Origin: Clostridia bacterium
GTDB lineage: Bacteria > Bacillota_A > Clostridia > Oscillospirales > CAG-272
Assembly: GCA_017501345.1 (NCBI GenBank)
Contig: JAFVXC010000042.1
Coordinates: 1-64,000, forward strand
Direction of reading: 5' to 3'
Length of the DNA: 64,000 bases
Every line of letters starts with the position of its first letter. Within the stretch, counting starts at the first letter, position 1. Positions 1-8,754 of this stretch are shown in pieces. The position numbers and the translations under genes are program-made. Under the pieces are notes generated by a model. The model saw nothing but the letters and a program-made list of their open reading frames with translations. It did not search any database and was not told where the DNA came from.

Positions 1-34
1 CGGATCGATTTTGAAAGGGTATCACAAACGAAAA

Positions 35-60
35 GTCGATGCATCGCATCGGCTTTTTGT
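35..60 (+). terminator. Rho-independent terminator of an upstream gene outside the window
   Basis: An 8-bp stem (GTCGATGC / GCATCGGC with one G-T pair) around a 3-base loop is followed by TTTTTGTTTT. No gene precedes it inside the window, so it most likely ends a plus-strand gene to the left. Confidence 0.7.
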
Positions 61-190
61 TTTACCAAAGGTAGAGGTCGACGAGAACCCGTGCATAGCA
101 CTGACGAAACGCACGATTTTATACCTTCTCTTCGTGCTATGTCGCCTCGCGCTTGCGCGAGGTTAGTTCGACGTCCTTCTGCCCCTGTTA
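61..190. other. Structured intergenic stretch, no gene seen
   Basis: No convincing reading frame. It holds a perfect 8-bp inverted repeat (CCTCGCGC at 145-152, GCGCGAGG at 155-162) next to GTTCGAC (166-172), and a second pair CATAGCAC / GTGCTATG spanning about 95-140. On the minus strand the order GTCGAAC, hairpin, GCG resembles an element at 30284-30316. Its function is unknown. Confidence 0.4.
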
Positions 191-192
191 TG

Positions 193-226
193 AAAAAAGC
201 CGTTTGCAAAAGCAAACGGCTTTTTT
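193..226. terminator. Bidirectional terminator hairpin
   Basis: A perfect 9-bp stem (GCCGTTTGC at 199-207, GCAAACGGC at 212-220) with an AAAA loop is flanked by six A on the left and six T on the right, so it could stop transcription in either direction. Confidence 0.75.
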
Positions 227-228
227 CA

Positions 229-403
229 GTGAAATTCGCCTTCGGCGAGTGAAATATGGCTTCGCCATGTGAAATAGCTTCGCTGTGAAATATTTGCTCC
301 GCAAATGTGAAGCGGCGAATTTTATTTCACATCGACTGAAGAGAAATATTTCACAATTTCCGAAGGGAATCATTTCACATTCGGCGCAAGGCGAATATTT
401 CAC
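229..403. repeat. Array of mini-hairpins separated by GTGAAAT, then ATTTCAC
   Basis: GTGAAAT occurs at 229, 249, 269 and 285, with GTGAAG at 307. Its reverse complement ATTTCAC occurs at 324, 348, 372 and 397. Most spacers are small hairpins with a TTC, TCC or GAA loop (for example TCGCC-TTC-GGCGA, ATGGC-TTC-GCCAT, ATTTGC-TCC-GCAAAT). The two halves can also pair with each other through the heptamers, so the whole 175 bases could fold as one multi-branched structure. It ends one base before the -35 of the next gene. No protein is supported here. Confidence 0.75.
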
Positions 404-432
404 TTGAAAAAGCATCGGATTCATGATATAAT
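404..432 (+). promoter_or_regulatory. Sigma-A-type promoter of the 456 gene
   Basis: TTGAAA (404-409), a 17-base spacer and TATAAT (427-432), followed by a ribosome site (AAAGGCGG) before the ATG at 456. Confidence 0.75.
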
Positions 433-455
433 AACGGCAGAAAGGCGGTGCGACG

Positions 456-1424
456 ATGAAGAAAAATGAGCTGAGAAGCATTGATGGAAAAAAGATACGA
501 AGGCAGTACTTCAATGTCCCACTTATCTTTTTGTTTTCTTTAATGATCGCCATTCCTTATTCAATTACTGTATTTTCGCTTGCTATGGGGAAGTACGGGC
601 AATACGAATTACCATCTACTTTAGAATCGTCAGTTTTGGTATGCGTTATCCTTTCTTTGCCTTTTCTGATACTCCGAGTCCTAAATAAGCATTTTTTCGG
701 AAAAATTATTTGCGTGCTTAACGAAGAGGGGATTCATCATCCTAAAGGAATGCTTAAATGGGAAGCCGTAGAAAAAATCGAATATGCCATTGACTCAAAG
801 CCGAGATACAAAAGCGATCCCTCAAAGGCATTTCGCGCAATCGTATATTACACACACGGCACCAAACACCTTGTTCTTGAAAAAGCCCCGATATCTTTAT
901 TATCGCGTATCAAAAAATACAGAAAAGATATTGATGCCCGTATAGAAGGCATTTCCTCTTTGTTGCCTACGATATTAGTTATATCGGCAATTATCATCAT
1001 ATGCCCTCTTTACATAATATCATTCAAAAATGCACCGGGTGCCTCCGATTCTCAAATAATCGTCTTCATAGCGATTTGGTTTGTATTGGGAATTGTTCGC
1101 ATTCCCGTGTTCAACGCTTTCTCCATAGAATATCGTTTTTGGAGCAAGATATTGCCGAGAAAGTGGCTCTCCTATATCGTGCTTGCTTGCTATTATCCGT
1201 TATTCTTTATTGCCGTTCTTGTTTTGTTCCACTTCCCAAATTGGTTTGTCGTTGTCGCGCTCGGAATATGCTTGGGCATTATTCAGCCGCCCGTTCCTTC
1301 TCGTCACGGGGGTGCAAGATTACGCAGGATTCTTTCTTATGAACAACTTTATGACATTTACATTAACAAAGCAGATTTTTGGCAAAGCAAAATTGAACAA
1401 CGCAAAAACAGTAGTAGAAAGTAA
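456..1424 (+). CDS. Unrecognised multi-pass membrane protein
   Basis: This 322-residue protein has hydrophobic segments at about residues 21-45, 58-78, 168-190, 199-218 and 238-280. Between the second and third lies a soluble stretch of roughly 90 residues (about 80-165) containing GIHHPKGMLKWEAVEKIEY. That stretch looks like the membrane-associated PH-like or YcxB-like domains of many small Firmicute membrane proteins, but this is resemblance only. The start is fixed by a promoter at 404-432 and by AAAGGCGG upstream of the ATG. The tail is basic. Its composition is more AT-rich than most of the window, as is the next gene, so the two may have been acquired together. Function unknown. Confidence 0.75.
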   Translation: MKKNELRSIDGKKIRRQYFNVPLIFLFSLMIAIPYSITVFSLAMGKYGQYELPSTLESSVLVCVILSLPFLILRVLNKHFFGKIICVLNEEGIHHPKGMLKWEAVEKIEYAIDSKPRYKSDPSKAFRAIVYYTHGTKHLVLEKAPISLLSRIKKYRKDIDARIEGISSLLPTILVISAIIIICPLYIISFKNAPGASDSQIIVFIAIWFVLGIVRIPVFNAFSIEYRFWSKILPRKWLSYIVLACYYPLFFIAVLVLFHFPNWFVVVALGICLGIIQPPVPSRHGGARLRRILSYEQLYDIYINKADFWQSKIEQRKNSSRK

Positions 1425-1620
1425 TGAAAGCCTTCCTCCGAGAGGTAGCAAAGCGGCGCGAGGGGAGTGAATGACACCACGGTGTTCAGAGCCCGAGCGT
1501 GACCGAGCCGAAGCGAGACGGTGGCACACGAAGCGTGACGGAAGGAGCCTGTTTATTCGAAACAGTTGAAATATTAACATATTTCAACTACATTAAACTA
1601 TCAAACAGAAAGGTGGTTCT
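1425..1620. other. Intergenic stretch with inverted repeats
   Basis: No gene seen. A perfect 10-bp inverted repeat (GTTGAAATAT at 1565-1574, ATATTTCAAC at 1579-1588) sits 35 bases before the next start codon and could be an operator or RNA hairpin. A GC-rich part at about 1435-1550 contains ACACC-AC-GGTGT and other short self-complementary pieces resembling dispersed intergenic elements. Confidence 0.4.
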
Positions 1621-1623
1621 ATT

Positions 1624-2484
1624 ATGACAAAACAAGAGGTGCTGAAGGGCGCGCTCGCGCTAAACGGCAGGGATAAGAAATATACTGTTACAGTAGAAGG
1701 CGATAGAATAATGATCGAAACCAGATATCGCGGCTCACGTGTGAGAGAATCGACCTTTCGCTGCATTGCACACCTAAGGGATGATAACACCTATACCGAA
1801 ACCAATTACGACGTTGATGGATATCGTAGACAATATGGATACGTCCGCCAAAAAACAGTTTCTTACTGCCCCGATGGATCAAAAGAGAGGTTCGATTCGG
1901 AGGAGATAAAGAAGGTCTTACGAGATTATCTCGCTTCGTGCGGATATAAAAAAACGAGCAAAAAAGCCTTAACGATTGCTTTGTGCATTGCTATTCCTGC
2001 AATTGCCATAGCACTGATATTGGCTGCCGTTATAATTTTGTCGCCGCCTGAATTCGTTGACACAAACGGTCCCGATAATTTTGCACTGACCGAGATCACA
2101 CGGGATGATATTTTGAGCAAGGATAACGATTACAAAAGCTCGATGATATCGGGAAATCACTCGGGATATCATACGAATATCGTTGGAACAAGACTTCGCG
2201 ATCAAGACTACGATGCTATCAGCAAATCCTTCGGAAAGCTCCACGGGATTATAATTCTCCAAGCCACAAAAATATCAAGTAACCGTCTTACCCTCAACAT
2301 CAGTAGCTCCGTAGAATCAGGAAATGCCGAAATAGTAATTATTGTTGACGGAGAATACTATTGCTCGGTCGATGTGAATCAAGATCGGTCTGTTACACTG
2401 CAAAGCGTTGCCAACAAGGAAGTCCTTGTCAAGCTCGCGGGCGAGGGAGCAAAAATAAAGGTCGATATAAATCGCACCTATTGA
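1624..2484 (+). CDS. Unrecognised single-pass membrane protein
   Basis: The protein has 286 residues. The first ~115 are soluble and charged, with a TYTETNYDVDGYRRQYGY stretch. One hydrophobic helix (about residues 117-142) follows, then a soluble region of about 140 residues rich in Ser, Asp and Ile. With a basic loop just before the helix, the C-terminal part is probably outside the cell. AGAAAGGTGG lies about 10 bases before the ATG. No family is recognised; it may be a sensor or anchored accessory protein. It shares the AT-richer character of its left neighbour. Confidence 0.7.
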   Translation: MTKQEVLKGALALNGRDKKYTVTVEGDRIMIETRYRGSRVRESTFRCIAHLRDDNTYTETNYDVDGYRRQYGYVRQKTVSYCPDGSKERFDSEEIKKVLRDYLASCGYKKTSKKALTIALCIAIPAIAIALILAAVIILSPPEFVDTNGPDNFALTEITRDDILSKDNDYKSSMISGNHSGYHTNIVGTRLRDQDYDAISKSFGKLHGIIILQATKISSNRLTLNISSSVESGNAEIVIIVDGEYYCSVDVNQDRSVTLQSVANKEVLVKLAGEGAKIKVDINRTY

Positions 2485-2559
2485 CGCATTTATGAAGAAA
2501 ACAGATTATCCGATCATATTTTTCGAACCGGATCCGTGACCGGGTCTTTTATAGCCCTC

Positions 2560-2600
2560 AAAGGGGTGCCGAGCCATTTGACTCAGCACCCCTTTTCTTA
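2560..2600 (+). terminator. Terminator after the 1624 gene
   Basis: A stem of AAGGGGTGC against GCACCCCTT, with an inner loop containing GAGCC..GACTC, is followed by TTTTCTTATTT. It lies between convergent genes. Confidence 0.75.
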
Positions 2601-2676
2601 TTTGGTTCTCAACCGTAACAAGACTGACCGCGTTGGGCATCAGCAGCCCCGAGCCATCCTGTCCACAGAGGCAATA

Positions 2677-3621
2677 TCACCTGCACGCGTCAAGAATACC
2701 CTTGAGATAACCGATCGCAAAGAGTCTTCCCATTGCATCGTAGCCTGCAAACTGCGACTGCTCGCCCGCCATCGTCGGAACGTGGTCGACACGGATCGGC
2801 ACGTTCACGCCGTTTCTGACGTAAACCTTCATCAGCTTCGCCATATCGATGTCTCCGTTGTCGTGGAAGGTCTCGCGGAAATGATTCGGCTCGCCCTTCG
2901 TGTTACGGAAGTGAATGAGATAGATCTTGTCGGCAAATTCCTCGATCGTCTTTTCAAGATCCTCACCCATAATGAAATAGTTCGCCTGGCACATCGTGAT
3001 ACCGAGGCTGTCGCTCTTTACAATATCGTAGACCGCCCTCTTGATGTTCGCCTTCGAGATCATAATGCGCTCGACGTCACCGAGGCGGGGAACGGGCGGG
3101 TCATCGGGATGGAGCGCGAGCTTAATACCGTACTTCTCCGCCTCGGGAACGACCGCCTTTACGAAGTACTCGTAATTTGCCCACAGCTCTTCGCTTGTAA
3201 TCTTCGCACCCGTCGGCTTGAAATCCGCCATATTGAACTCAGTCACCATCGCACCGCCCCTCTCGGGATAGGTGCTCGAGGTACGGAGCCAGCCGATGTG
3301 CGCCATAAAGTTAAAGCAGATCGTGTCGATCCCAACGGCACGCATATGCGGGAACATCCTGATCGCCTTTTCGATCGACTCGTCTCTCTTATCGTCGCCC
3401 GCCTTAATGTGGTCGTGCAGCTCATTCGGCATCGGCTCGATCGCAACGGGGGTAATGCCGAAATCGGTAAATCTCTTACAAACGTCCTTCCAATGAGAGA
3501 GGTCATCGTACTCGAATTTACCGTCCTCAGGCAGGCGGATAAAGCCGTGCTTGACATCAAGCTGCCGCGCAATATCCCAAGTTGCATCGGGCTGACTTCT
3601 GAAATAATCCGCAAGTATCAT
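2677..3621 (-). CDS. uxuA: D-mannonate dehydratase
   Basis: UxuA dehydrates D-mannonate to 2-keto-3-deoxygluconate in the cytoplasmic glucuronate pathway. The 314-residue protein carries the family landmarks LHPDDPP, the Cys-containing MCQANY, HFRNTKGEPNHFRETFHDNG and RVDHVPTM, which supply metal ligands and the active site of this TIM barrel. It is somewhat shorter than the usual 350-390 residues. The ATG at 3621 is chosen over a GTG at 3633: it lies one base past the TAA of the upstream uxuB-like gene and is preceded by GGGGTG inside that gene's end. It is the last gene of the GH115-uxaC-uxuB-uxuA operon. The next enzymes (KDG kinase and aldolase) are not in the window. Confidence 0.93.
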   Translation of the reverse strand: MILADYFRSQPDATWDIARQLDVKHGFIRLPEDGKFEYDDLSHWKDVCKRFTDFGITPVAIEPMPNELHDHIKAGDDKRDESIEKAIRMFPHMRAVGIDTICFNFMAHIGWLRTSSTYPERGGAMVTEFNMADFKPTGAKITSEELWANYEYFVKAVVPEAEKYGIKLALHPDDPPVPRLGDVERIMISKANIKRAVYDIVKSDSLGITMCQANYFIMGEDLEKTIEEFADKIYLIHFRNTKGEPNHFRETFHDNGDIDMAKLMKVYVRNGVNVPIRVDHVPTMAGEQSQFAGYDAMGRLFAIGYLKGILDACR

Positions 3622-3622
3622 T

Positions 3623-4471
3623 TTACACCCCACTCAGCGTCAGGAAGCCACCGTCAACAGGGATCGTGACACCCGTAACGAAGCCTGCCGCCTCGTCGTT
3701 CAGAAGCCACTTCACACAGCCTATAAGGTCGCTCGCCACACCGAACCGTCCCATCGGGGTGTGTCCGATGACCTGCTCGCCGCGCTTTGTGAGTCCGTCC
3801 TCGACCGTTCCGAGGTAGTTCTTGCTTCTTTCGTTGACCATAAAGCCGGGTGCGATCGCGTTGATGCGAACGTTTGCAGGCGCGTAATACGCCGCGAAGG
3901 ACTGCGTCAGATTCGATATCGCCGCCTTACTCATCGCATAAGCAAAGCAACGGGTGAGCGGACAGTAGGTATTCATAGAAGCAAAGTTGATGACCGAGCC
4001 GCCGCCCTTTTTGATCATCTGCTTTGCAAATTCCATCGTGGGGATAACGGTACCCATCGTGTTGATATTCAGAACGCTCTCGAAGGCATCCATATCGATG
4101 TCGTAAAGTCCGCGATCTCCCTCGGGAAGCTCGCCCGACAGCTCACGGGGATCGAATTTCGTAATGGTAGGCATCGCCTTTATATTGTTGCCTCCCGCAC
4201 CGTTGATGAGATAATCACAGCCGCCCGCCGCCTCTACCTTCTCCGCGAGTGCAGCCACTGCCGTTTTATCGGTCACGTCGCAGGCATAGATCTCTGCGGG
4301 GGTACCGCCAAGCGTCTTGATCTTTTCCGCGGTACGCACAAGCTTTTCCTCGGTTCTTCCAATGAGATAAACGCGTACACCCTCAAGGGCAAGCTGAATG
4401 GCGATCTCGGAGCAGAGCGTTCCGCCCGCACCCGTAACCACCGCGATCTTATTTTCAAACACCTTGTTCAT
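3623..4471 (-). CDS. uxuB: Mannonate oxidoreductase of the short-chain dehydrogenase type
   Basis: It reduces D-fructuronate to D-mannonate with NAD(P)H. The 282-residue protein is a classical short-chain dehydrogenase, with the nucleotide site TGAGGTLCSEIA near residues 14-25, NGAGG at about 90, a catalytic Ser in INFASMNT, YAMSK (Tyr and Lys), and PVDGGF near the C-terminus. The sequence and position match the SDR-type UxuB/YjmF of Bacillus, not the long-chain E. coli enzyme. It stands directly between uxaC and uxuA. Assignment to fructuronate rests on this context, because SDR sequence alone does not fix the substrate. Confidence 0.88.
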   Translation of the reverse strand: MNKVFENKIAVVTGAGGTLCSEIAIQLALEGVRVYLIGRTEEKLVRTAEKIKTLGGTPAEIYACDVTDKTAVAALAEKVEAAGGCDYLINGAGGNNIKAMPTITKFDPRELSGELPEGDRGLYDIDMDAFESVLNINTMGTVIPTMEFAKQMIKKGGGSVINFASMNTYCPLTRCFAYAMSKAAISNLTQSFAAYYAPANVRINAIAPGFMVNERSKNYLGTVEDGLTKRGEQVIGHTPMGRFGVASDLIGCVKWLLNDEAAGFVTGVTIPVDGGFLTLSGV

Positions 4472-4483
4472 AATGCTTCTCCT

Positions 4484-5773
4484 TTATGACCTTTTTATTT
4501 TGTTTTTTGCATTTTCATAGCTGATCCTACGAACGATGTCTCCTTGCATCTCAAAGGGAAGCCCCCAGTCGCTCTCGGCATTCTTCCGATCGACAAAGGA
4601 GCAGAGAATACGGCGGAAATAATCGTGCCGCACGAAGGACAGGATGCTGCGGGAGTCGGTCGTCATACCGATAAACTGAGACAGTACACCAAAAGAGGAG
4701 ATCGCGTTCAGGGTGTTTTCAATGCCCATCGTATGGTCGCACCACCACCAGGCGGGACCGAGCTGAACCTTTGACGGTACTCCGTTTTCCGAGAACGAGC
4801 CCTGCATCACGGCAAGCGGTGCCTGATCGCTCATATTCAGAGGGAAGAGCACCGTGTCGGGAAGCCCTCCGCGCTCCTCCATCGCGTTCAGCAGATCGCA
4901 GACCGCAGACGTTTCAAAGCCTCCGCCGACCGCGGCGTATCCGCCCGCAGGTCCTGCTACGCGAGCAAGTCGCGTACTCGTTTTTCTCTTTGCATCCATA
5001 TGAAGCAGGAGCGTCCACCCTCTCTTTGCGTACTCGACGCCGAGGCGCGAGAGGAGATCGGTCTTTTTGCCATCCGTATCGCTCTCAAAGAATCCCGCGT
5101 CAAGCGCGTGATCGGCAACGCGGCACCCTGCCGCAGAGAAACGGTCGAGCAGGATAGACACCGCGTTGATATAAGTATCAGGATCCGAGATCTGTTCCCC
5201 CGTTCTTCGGGACAGCTCCTCCGTGAGCTCCTTCGTAGGATCAAGCAGATTATCGCCGCGCAGGGAGGGCGCAACGTGCTTGCCGTCAAACGGCGAAAGG
5301 TCATCGAGAATCGATGCCACGGGAGACTGATACTCGATCCCGAAGCGCGCGAGGATCGCGTTGTTCGAGAACTCACGCGACGCAAGCATTTCATTACATT
5401 TATCGTAAACGTATCGCGCGTTATCCTTCGTCAATACCGTATTGATCCCGAACACGCCCGAGAGCTCCATACGCGCCCAATCGTAAACGGGATTCCCCGC
5501 AAGAAGGGGGAAGCTCTCACAGAACCTCTCGAATTTTTCATACGGTGCGGCGTCGCCCGTGATAAAATGCTCGTCTACTCCGCAAATGCGCATCAGTCGG
5601 TGCTTATAAGGGTCGCAAGCGAGCCACAGCTCGTAAAGATCCTCAAATCTTTTGTCACTCGCAATGTCGGCAACCGACAAATGGTTGTGATAATCAATGA
5701 TAGGAAGGGGCTTCGCGTATTCCAGATAAAGCCGCTCGGCACCCTTGGTCTTCAGCAAAAAATCACTCTTCAT
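4484..5773 (-). CDS. uxaC: Glucuronate isomerase
   Basis: It converts D-glucuronate to D-fructuronate (and galacturonate to tagaturonate). The 429-residue protein shows the family features YHNHL near residue 28 (metal site), LLHMDAKRK in the middle and MTTDSRSILSFVRHDYFRRIL near the end. Length is slightly under the usual 460-470. Its ATG overlaps the last 11 bases of the GH115 gene, so the two are probably translationally coupled. It feeds the SDR reductase and UxuA downstream. Confidence 0.95.
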   Translation of the reverse strand: MKSDFLLKTKGAERLYLEYAKPLPIIDYHNHLSVADIASDKRFEDLYELWLACDPYKHRLMRICGVDEHFITGDAAPYEKFERFCESFPLLAGNPVYDWARMELSGVFGINTVLTKDNARYVYDKCNEMLASREFSNNAILARFGIEYQSPVASILDDLSPFDGKHVAPSLRGDNLLDPTKELTEELSRRTGEQISDPDTYINAVSILLDRFSAAGCRVADHALDAGFFESDTDGKKTDLLSRLGVEYAKRGWTLLLHMDAKRKTSTRLARVAGPAGGYAAVGGGFETSAVCDLLNAMEERGGLPDTVLFPLNMSDQAPLAVMQGSFSENGVPSKVQLGPAWWWCDHTMGIENTLNAISSFGVLSQFIGMTTDSRSILSFVRHDYFRRILCSFVDRKNAESDWGLPFEMQGDIVRRISYENAKNKIKRS

Positions 5774-7730
5774 TTATAACTCTCTCCGTTACGGATTTTG
5801 TCATTTTCAGCATTTTGGGGAAGTCGAGCTTCTTATCGCCCCTGTGCCAATTCTCCCATTCGCCTTCTTCCAGCACCTTGCGATCCTCAAGGATTGCTTC
5901 AATGCACGTAGCACCGTGTGCGCCCGCACGAACACGAGCATCCTTCGGAAGCACTTCGTCGGTCAGCTCGATGCAGTCCGCAGACCACTCGTAGAGCTTC
6001 TGCATATAGTAGATCTGATGCTTTAAGAACTGTCTGAAATAAGTCTGCTTCTGACCGCTGAGGCGTGCATCCATCTTCTCCGCCTTTTCGTAAAGCGCCG
6101 CGTACTTTACCGCGCTTTCCTTGAAGCGTCGAAGCGTTTCGGCATCCGGAGGAGGAAGCTTCGTGTACGGCTTTCCCTTCAGCACAGCCTTTCCGAAATA
6201 CGCCAGCTGTCCGTCGCCTCCGACGGTACGGGTGAAGGGCAGGGAATCGAATTCGCGGTATGCGAAGCTCCACATCATAGCGCCTCGCTTCGAGCCCTCA
6301 TCACCGAGATCTGCCAAGGCACTGTAATATTCCTGTCTCAGCGCGTTGACCTCTTCGCCCATATCACCGAAAAGCTCGCAGTCAAGCTTCAAAAGCTCCG
6401 CATCAGCGTCGAAGTCAAGCGGTGAACACATAATTCTCGCGTTTATGATCGCGGAAATATGGATCGGACGCACGTTCGAAATATTGAGGATCGAATAGTA
6501 AAGATTGTCGAGCTTTTTCGCGTCGTGGTAGCAATACGCCATTTTTTTCGGCTCACAGCCCTCTGCAAAGTGTGGGCCGATGTGCTGGAACGCCGCGTGA
6601 TAGTATACGCCGTATTTGCGGTCCTTTTCGTGGGGAACGGTATAGAAATCGGTTCCGAACATCTGGTCGGGGCCGTGATCCGCGAAAACCACGATCGTAC
6701 CCTTCGGAAGCGTCAAATATCCGTCCTTGTACAGCTCTGAGCCCTCATTCCAGAGCGTTGACGAGCTGTAGAAGTCGTCCCTTCCCGTAACCTCCTTCAC
6801 GATCTCGTACTGCGTTCTGATCGCATCCGTAATGATCGCGCCGCGGTCCTCCATCGAGGTGGGACAATTCGGGTCGGCAGCCCATACCGCCTGATCGGCC
6901 TTTCCGCGAAGCCCGAACTGCCAGATCAACCTATCGTTGTACTTTGACCATTTCTTTGCATAGTAGCGCCAGATCTCCTCCATACGTGCGCGGTTGGTGA
7001 TGAAGGATACCGTCTCGCCCTCGCGACCGTGCGCCCTCATATAGTTGTCGGCAGTGAAATAGGAAACGCCCATCGTCTCAATGTGGTGCTGCGTAATGAA
7101 CATTCCGCGTCTGTACACAGCCATCACGAGTACCTCTTCGTCGGGGTTATCGATGTCGAGGAAGGATGCGGGGATCATCATATTGATTTCAAGACGCAGA
7201 GCCGTTTCGATCACCATGTCGAGAACGCCTTCGTCGGCTACGTTCTGGTAAAAGCGATAGTCGATGTGGCGATGCCCACCGCTGAGCTTATAGTCGCAGA
7301 GAAGGTCCTCGTCGTTGAGGAACCATCCGCGGAATCGAACGGTATGCTCGCCCGAGCAAAAGCTCTGCTCCTCAAGCGTCAGGCTCTCTACCGTCTCGGG
7401 GAAGAGATCGACCAAACGATAAACGGGCGAAATGCCGAGGCATCTTGTCGCGAAGGCATAGATACCGAACACCGTTCCGAGCAGATCTGCACCCACGATC
7501 GTCACGCGGTCAGCTTCTACAGACACCGTATAGGTTTCAAACGCGCCCTCGCCCGAGGTCTTTACGAATATACCCCGTTCGCACGCCCCCTCAACGATCT
7601 CAAATCCGCAGGATCTTCCCGACAGGCGGCGCAAATTTCCCTGCAGATCCTGAGCGGCGAGGCGGATCGCCTCGTCGGCACCGCTCTCGAGAACGATCGA
7701 AATATCTCTTTCTTTGTTAAAAAGCTCCAT
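5763..7730 (-). CDS. Alpha-glucuronidase of the GH115 type, no signal peptide
   Basis: GH115 enzymes remove (4-O-methyl-)glucuronic acid side chains from xylan or xylo-oligosaccharides. The 655-residue protein shows an N-terminal mixed domain (residues 1-110, with LGTVFGIYAFA), then the catalytic-barrel signature RFRGWFLNDEDLL at about 130 and YYAKKWSKYNDRLIWQFGLRG, and the C-terminal helices of the family. It is shorter than most GH115 proteins (about 800-1000), apparently lacking the last beta domain. There is no signal peptide, so it probably acts inside the cell on imported oligosaccharides. The ATG at 7730 has GGGAGG 8 bases upstream. It is the first gene of the operon, with its own promoter, and faces an AraC regulator. 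Confidence 0.82.
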   Translation of the reverse strand: MELFNKERDISIVLESGADEAIRLAAQDLQGNLRRLSGRSCGFEIVEGACERGIFVKTSGEGAFETYTVSVEADRVTIVGADLLGTVFGIYAFATRCLGISPVYRLVDLFPETVESLTLEEQSFCSGEHTVRFRGWFLNDEDLLCDYKLSGGHRHIDYRFYQNVADEGVLDMVIETALRLEINMMIPASFLDIDNPDEEVLVMAVYRRGMFITQHHIETMGVSYFTADNYMRAHGREGETVSFITNRARMEEIWRYYAKKWSKYNDRLIWQFGLRGKADQAVWAADPNCPTSMEDRGAIITDAIRTQYEIVKEVTGRDDFYSSSTLWNEGSELYKDGYLTLPKGTIVVFADHGPDQMFGTDFYTVPHEKDRKYGVYYHAAFQHIGPHFAEGCEPKKMAYCYHDAKKLDNLYYSILNISNVRPIHISAIINARIMCSPLDFDADAELLKLDCELFGDMGEEVNALRQEYYSALADLGDEGSKRGAMMWSFAYREFDSLPFTRTVGGDGQLAYFGKAVLKGKPYTKLPPPDAETLRRFKESAVKYAALYEKAEKMDARLSGQKQTYFRQFLKHQIYYMQKLYEWSADCIELTDEVLPKDARVRAGAHGATCIEAILEDRKVLEEGEWENWHRGDKKLDFPKMLKMTKSVTERVINEE

Positions 7731-7763
7731 ACATAAGCCTCCCATACACTCTGATTCAAAACA

Positions 7764-7792
7764 AGTATAACACAAATCAGACACATAAACAA
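7764..7792 (-). promoter_or_regulatory. Promoter of the GH115-uxaC-uxuB-uxuA operon
   Basis: On the minus strand, TTGTTT, a 17-base spacer and TATACT precede the GH115 start. It lies back to back with the AraC-gene promoter (7835-7863), leaving about 40 bases for shared regulation. Confidence 0.65.
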
Positions 7793-7834
7793 GTACAGAT
7801 GCGATAACTTTTCACACGATTCGATCATTTTTTG

Positions 7835-7863
7835 TTGACAAAAGGCAGGAAACAATGTAAAAT
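7835..7863 (+). promoter_or_regulatory. Promoter of the AraC-type regulator gene
   Basis: TTGACA (7835-7840), a 17-base spacer and TAAAAT (7858-7863), then GGGGAGGTG before the ATG at 7887. Confidence 0.8.
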
Positions 7864-7886
7864 ATACCCATAGGGGAGGTGAAAAA

Positions 7887-8663
7887 ATGAAATATGAATA
7901 CCATCCGCAGGAAACGAATTTCACCGTCAAAAATATAGACATTCAAATCGTATCAAGACCGAAGGGCTATAAGGTTTTCTTTCGTGACGGACGCTCCAAG
8001 CACGGATTTATCTACACCGTCAGCGGGCAAATGCGCGATTCCTTTCACACGGGCGAAAAGGAGAGCGTCTGTGTGGCCGAGGGGGAGCTGATCTTCATTC
8101 CGAAGGGAAGCATATATACGGGAGAATATCTGGAGGATAATACAAAAATCAAGATCGTGCAATTTGAGCTCGCCGACGGAGAGCTTCCCGGCTATCTGTC
8201 GTCTCCCGCAAAAATTGTCCTGCCAAGTGCAGGCGAGCTGATCGATTCCTTCTTCAAGTCCTCAAACAGCAACACACCACGCCATCCGTTTTACCATCTT
8301 TCACGTCTTTACGAGCTATTGTGGCAGGTCGACGAGAGCCGCTTGGGGATCCCCACAAAATTCAAAAGGCTCCAACCCGCGCTGTCGGAGCTGAACGAAT
8401 ATTATACCGGAAACGAAACGGTCGCCTATTACGCCGAGCTGTGTAATATGAGTGAGGTGAATTTCCGCAGGCTCTTTCGGGAATATACGGGAATGTCACC
8501 GATCGACTACCGCAACGACCTGCGTCTGAAGAACGCAAGGACGATGCTCGGAAGCGGGGAATACAACGTAACCGAGGCGGCAGAAGCGTCCGGCTTCTCC
8601 AATCTTTCCTTTTTCATCCGGCTCTATAAGAAAAAATTCGGTCACACGCCCAAAAAGGAGTGA
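7887..8663 (+). CDS. AraC-family transcription regulator
   Basis: The 258-residue protein has an N-terminal cupin-like sensing domain (about 1-150, including GELIFIPKGSIYTGEY) and a C-terminal pair of helix-turn-helix motifs (about 165-255). The second motif carries the AraC signature (VTEAAEASGFSNLSFFIRLYKKKFGHTPKK). It is divergent from the glucuronate operon with a shared intergenic region of about 155 bases. The inference is a local regulator, probably an activator, responding to a glucuronate-derived or xylan-derived ligand. A strong ribosome site supports the start. Confidence 0.9.
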   Translation: MKYEYHPQETNFTVKNIDIQIVSRPKGYKVFFRDGRSKHGFIYTVSGQMRDSFHTGEKESVCVAEGELIFIPKGSIYTGEYLEDNTKIKIVQFELADGELPGYLSSPAKIVLPSAGELIDSFFKSSNSNTPRHPFYHLSRLYELLWQVDESRLGIPTKFKRLQPALSELNEYYTGNETVAYYAELCNMSEVNFRRLFREYTGMSPIDYRNDLRLKNARTMLGSGEYNVTEAAEASGFSNLSFFIRLYKKKFGHTPKKE

Positions 8664-8693
8664 CCGAAAGACAGATCCGCGAACAAAAAACGA

Positions 8694-8732
8694 CCTCCCA
8701 CAGCAAAGAACCGCTGCGGGAGGCTTTGTATT
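8694..8732 (+). terminator. Terminator after the AraC gene
   Basis: The stem CCTCCCACAGC / GCTGCGGGAGG is followed by CTTTGTATTT, between convergent genes. Confidence 0.7.
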
Positions 8733-8754
8733 TCACCATTTTGAAATTGCGGGA

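Noticed and set aside
229..403. CRISPR array
   Set aside because: The repeats are only 7 bases, the spacers are self-complementary hairpins, the repeats change orientation half way and no cas gene is present.
2536..3669. A 377-codon plus-strand frame across the uxuA region
   Set aside because: Antisense to uxuA, starting inside a terminator hairpin and without protein-like features.
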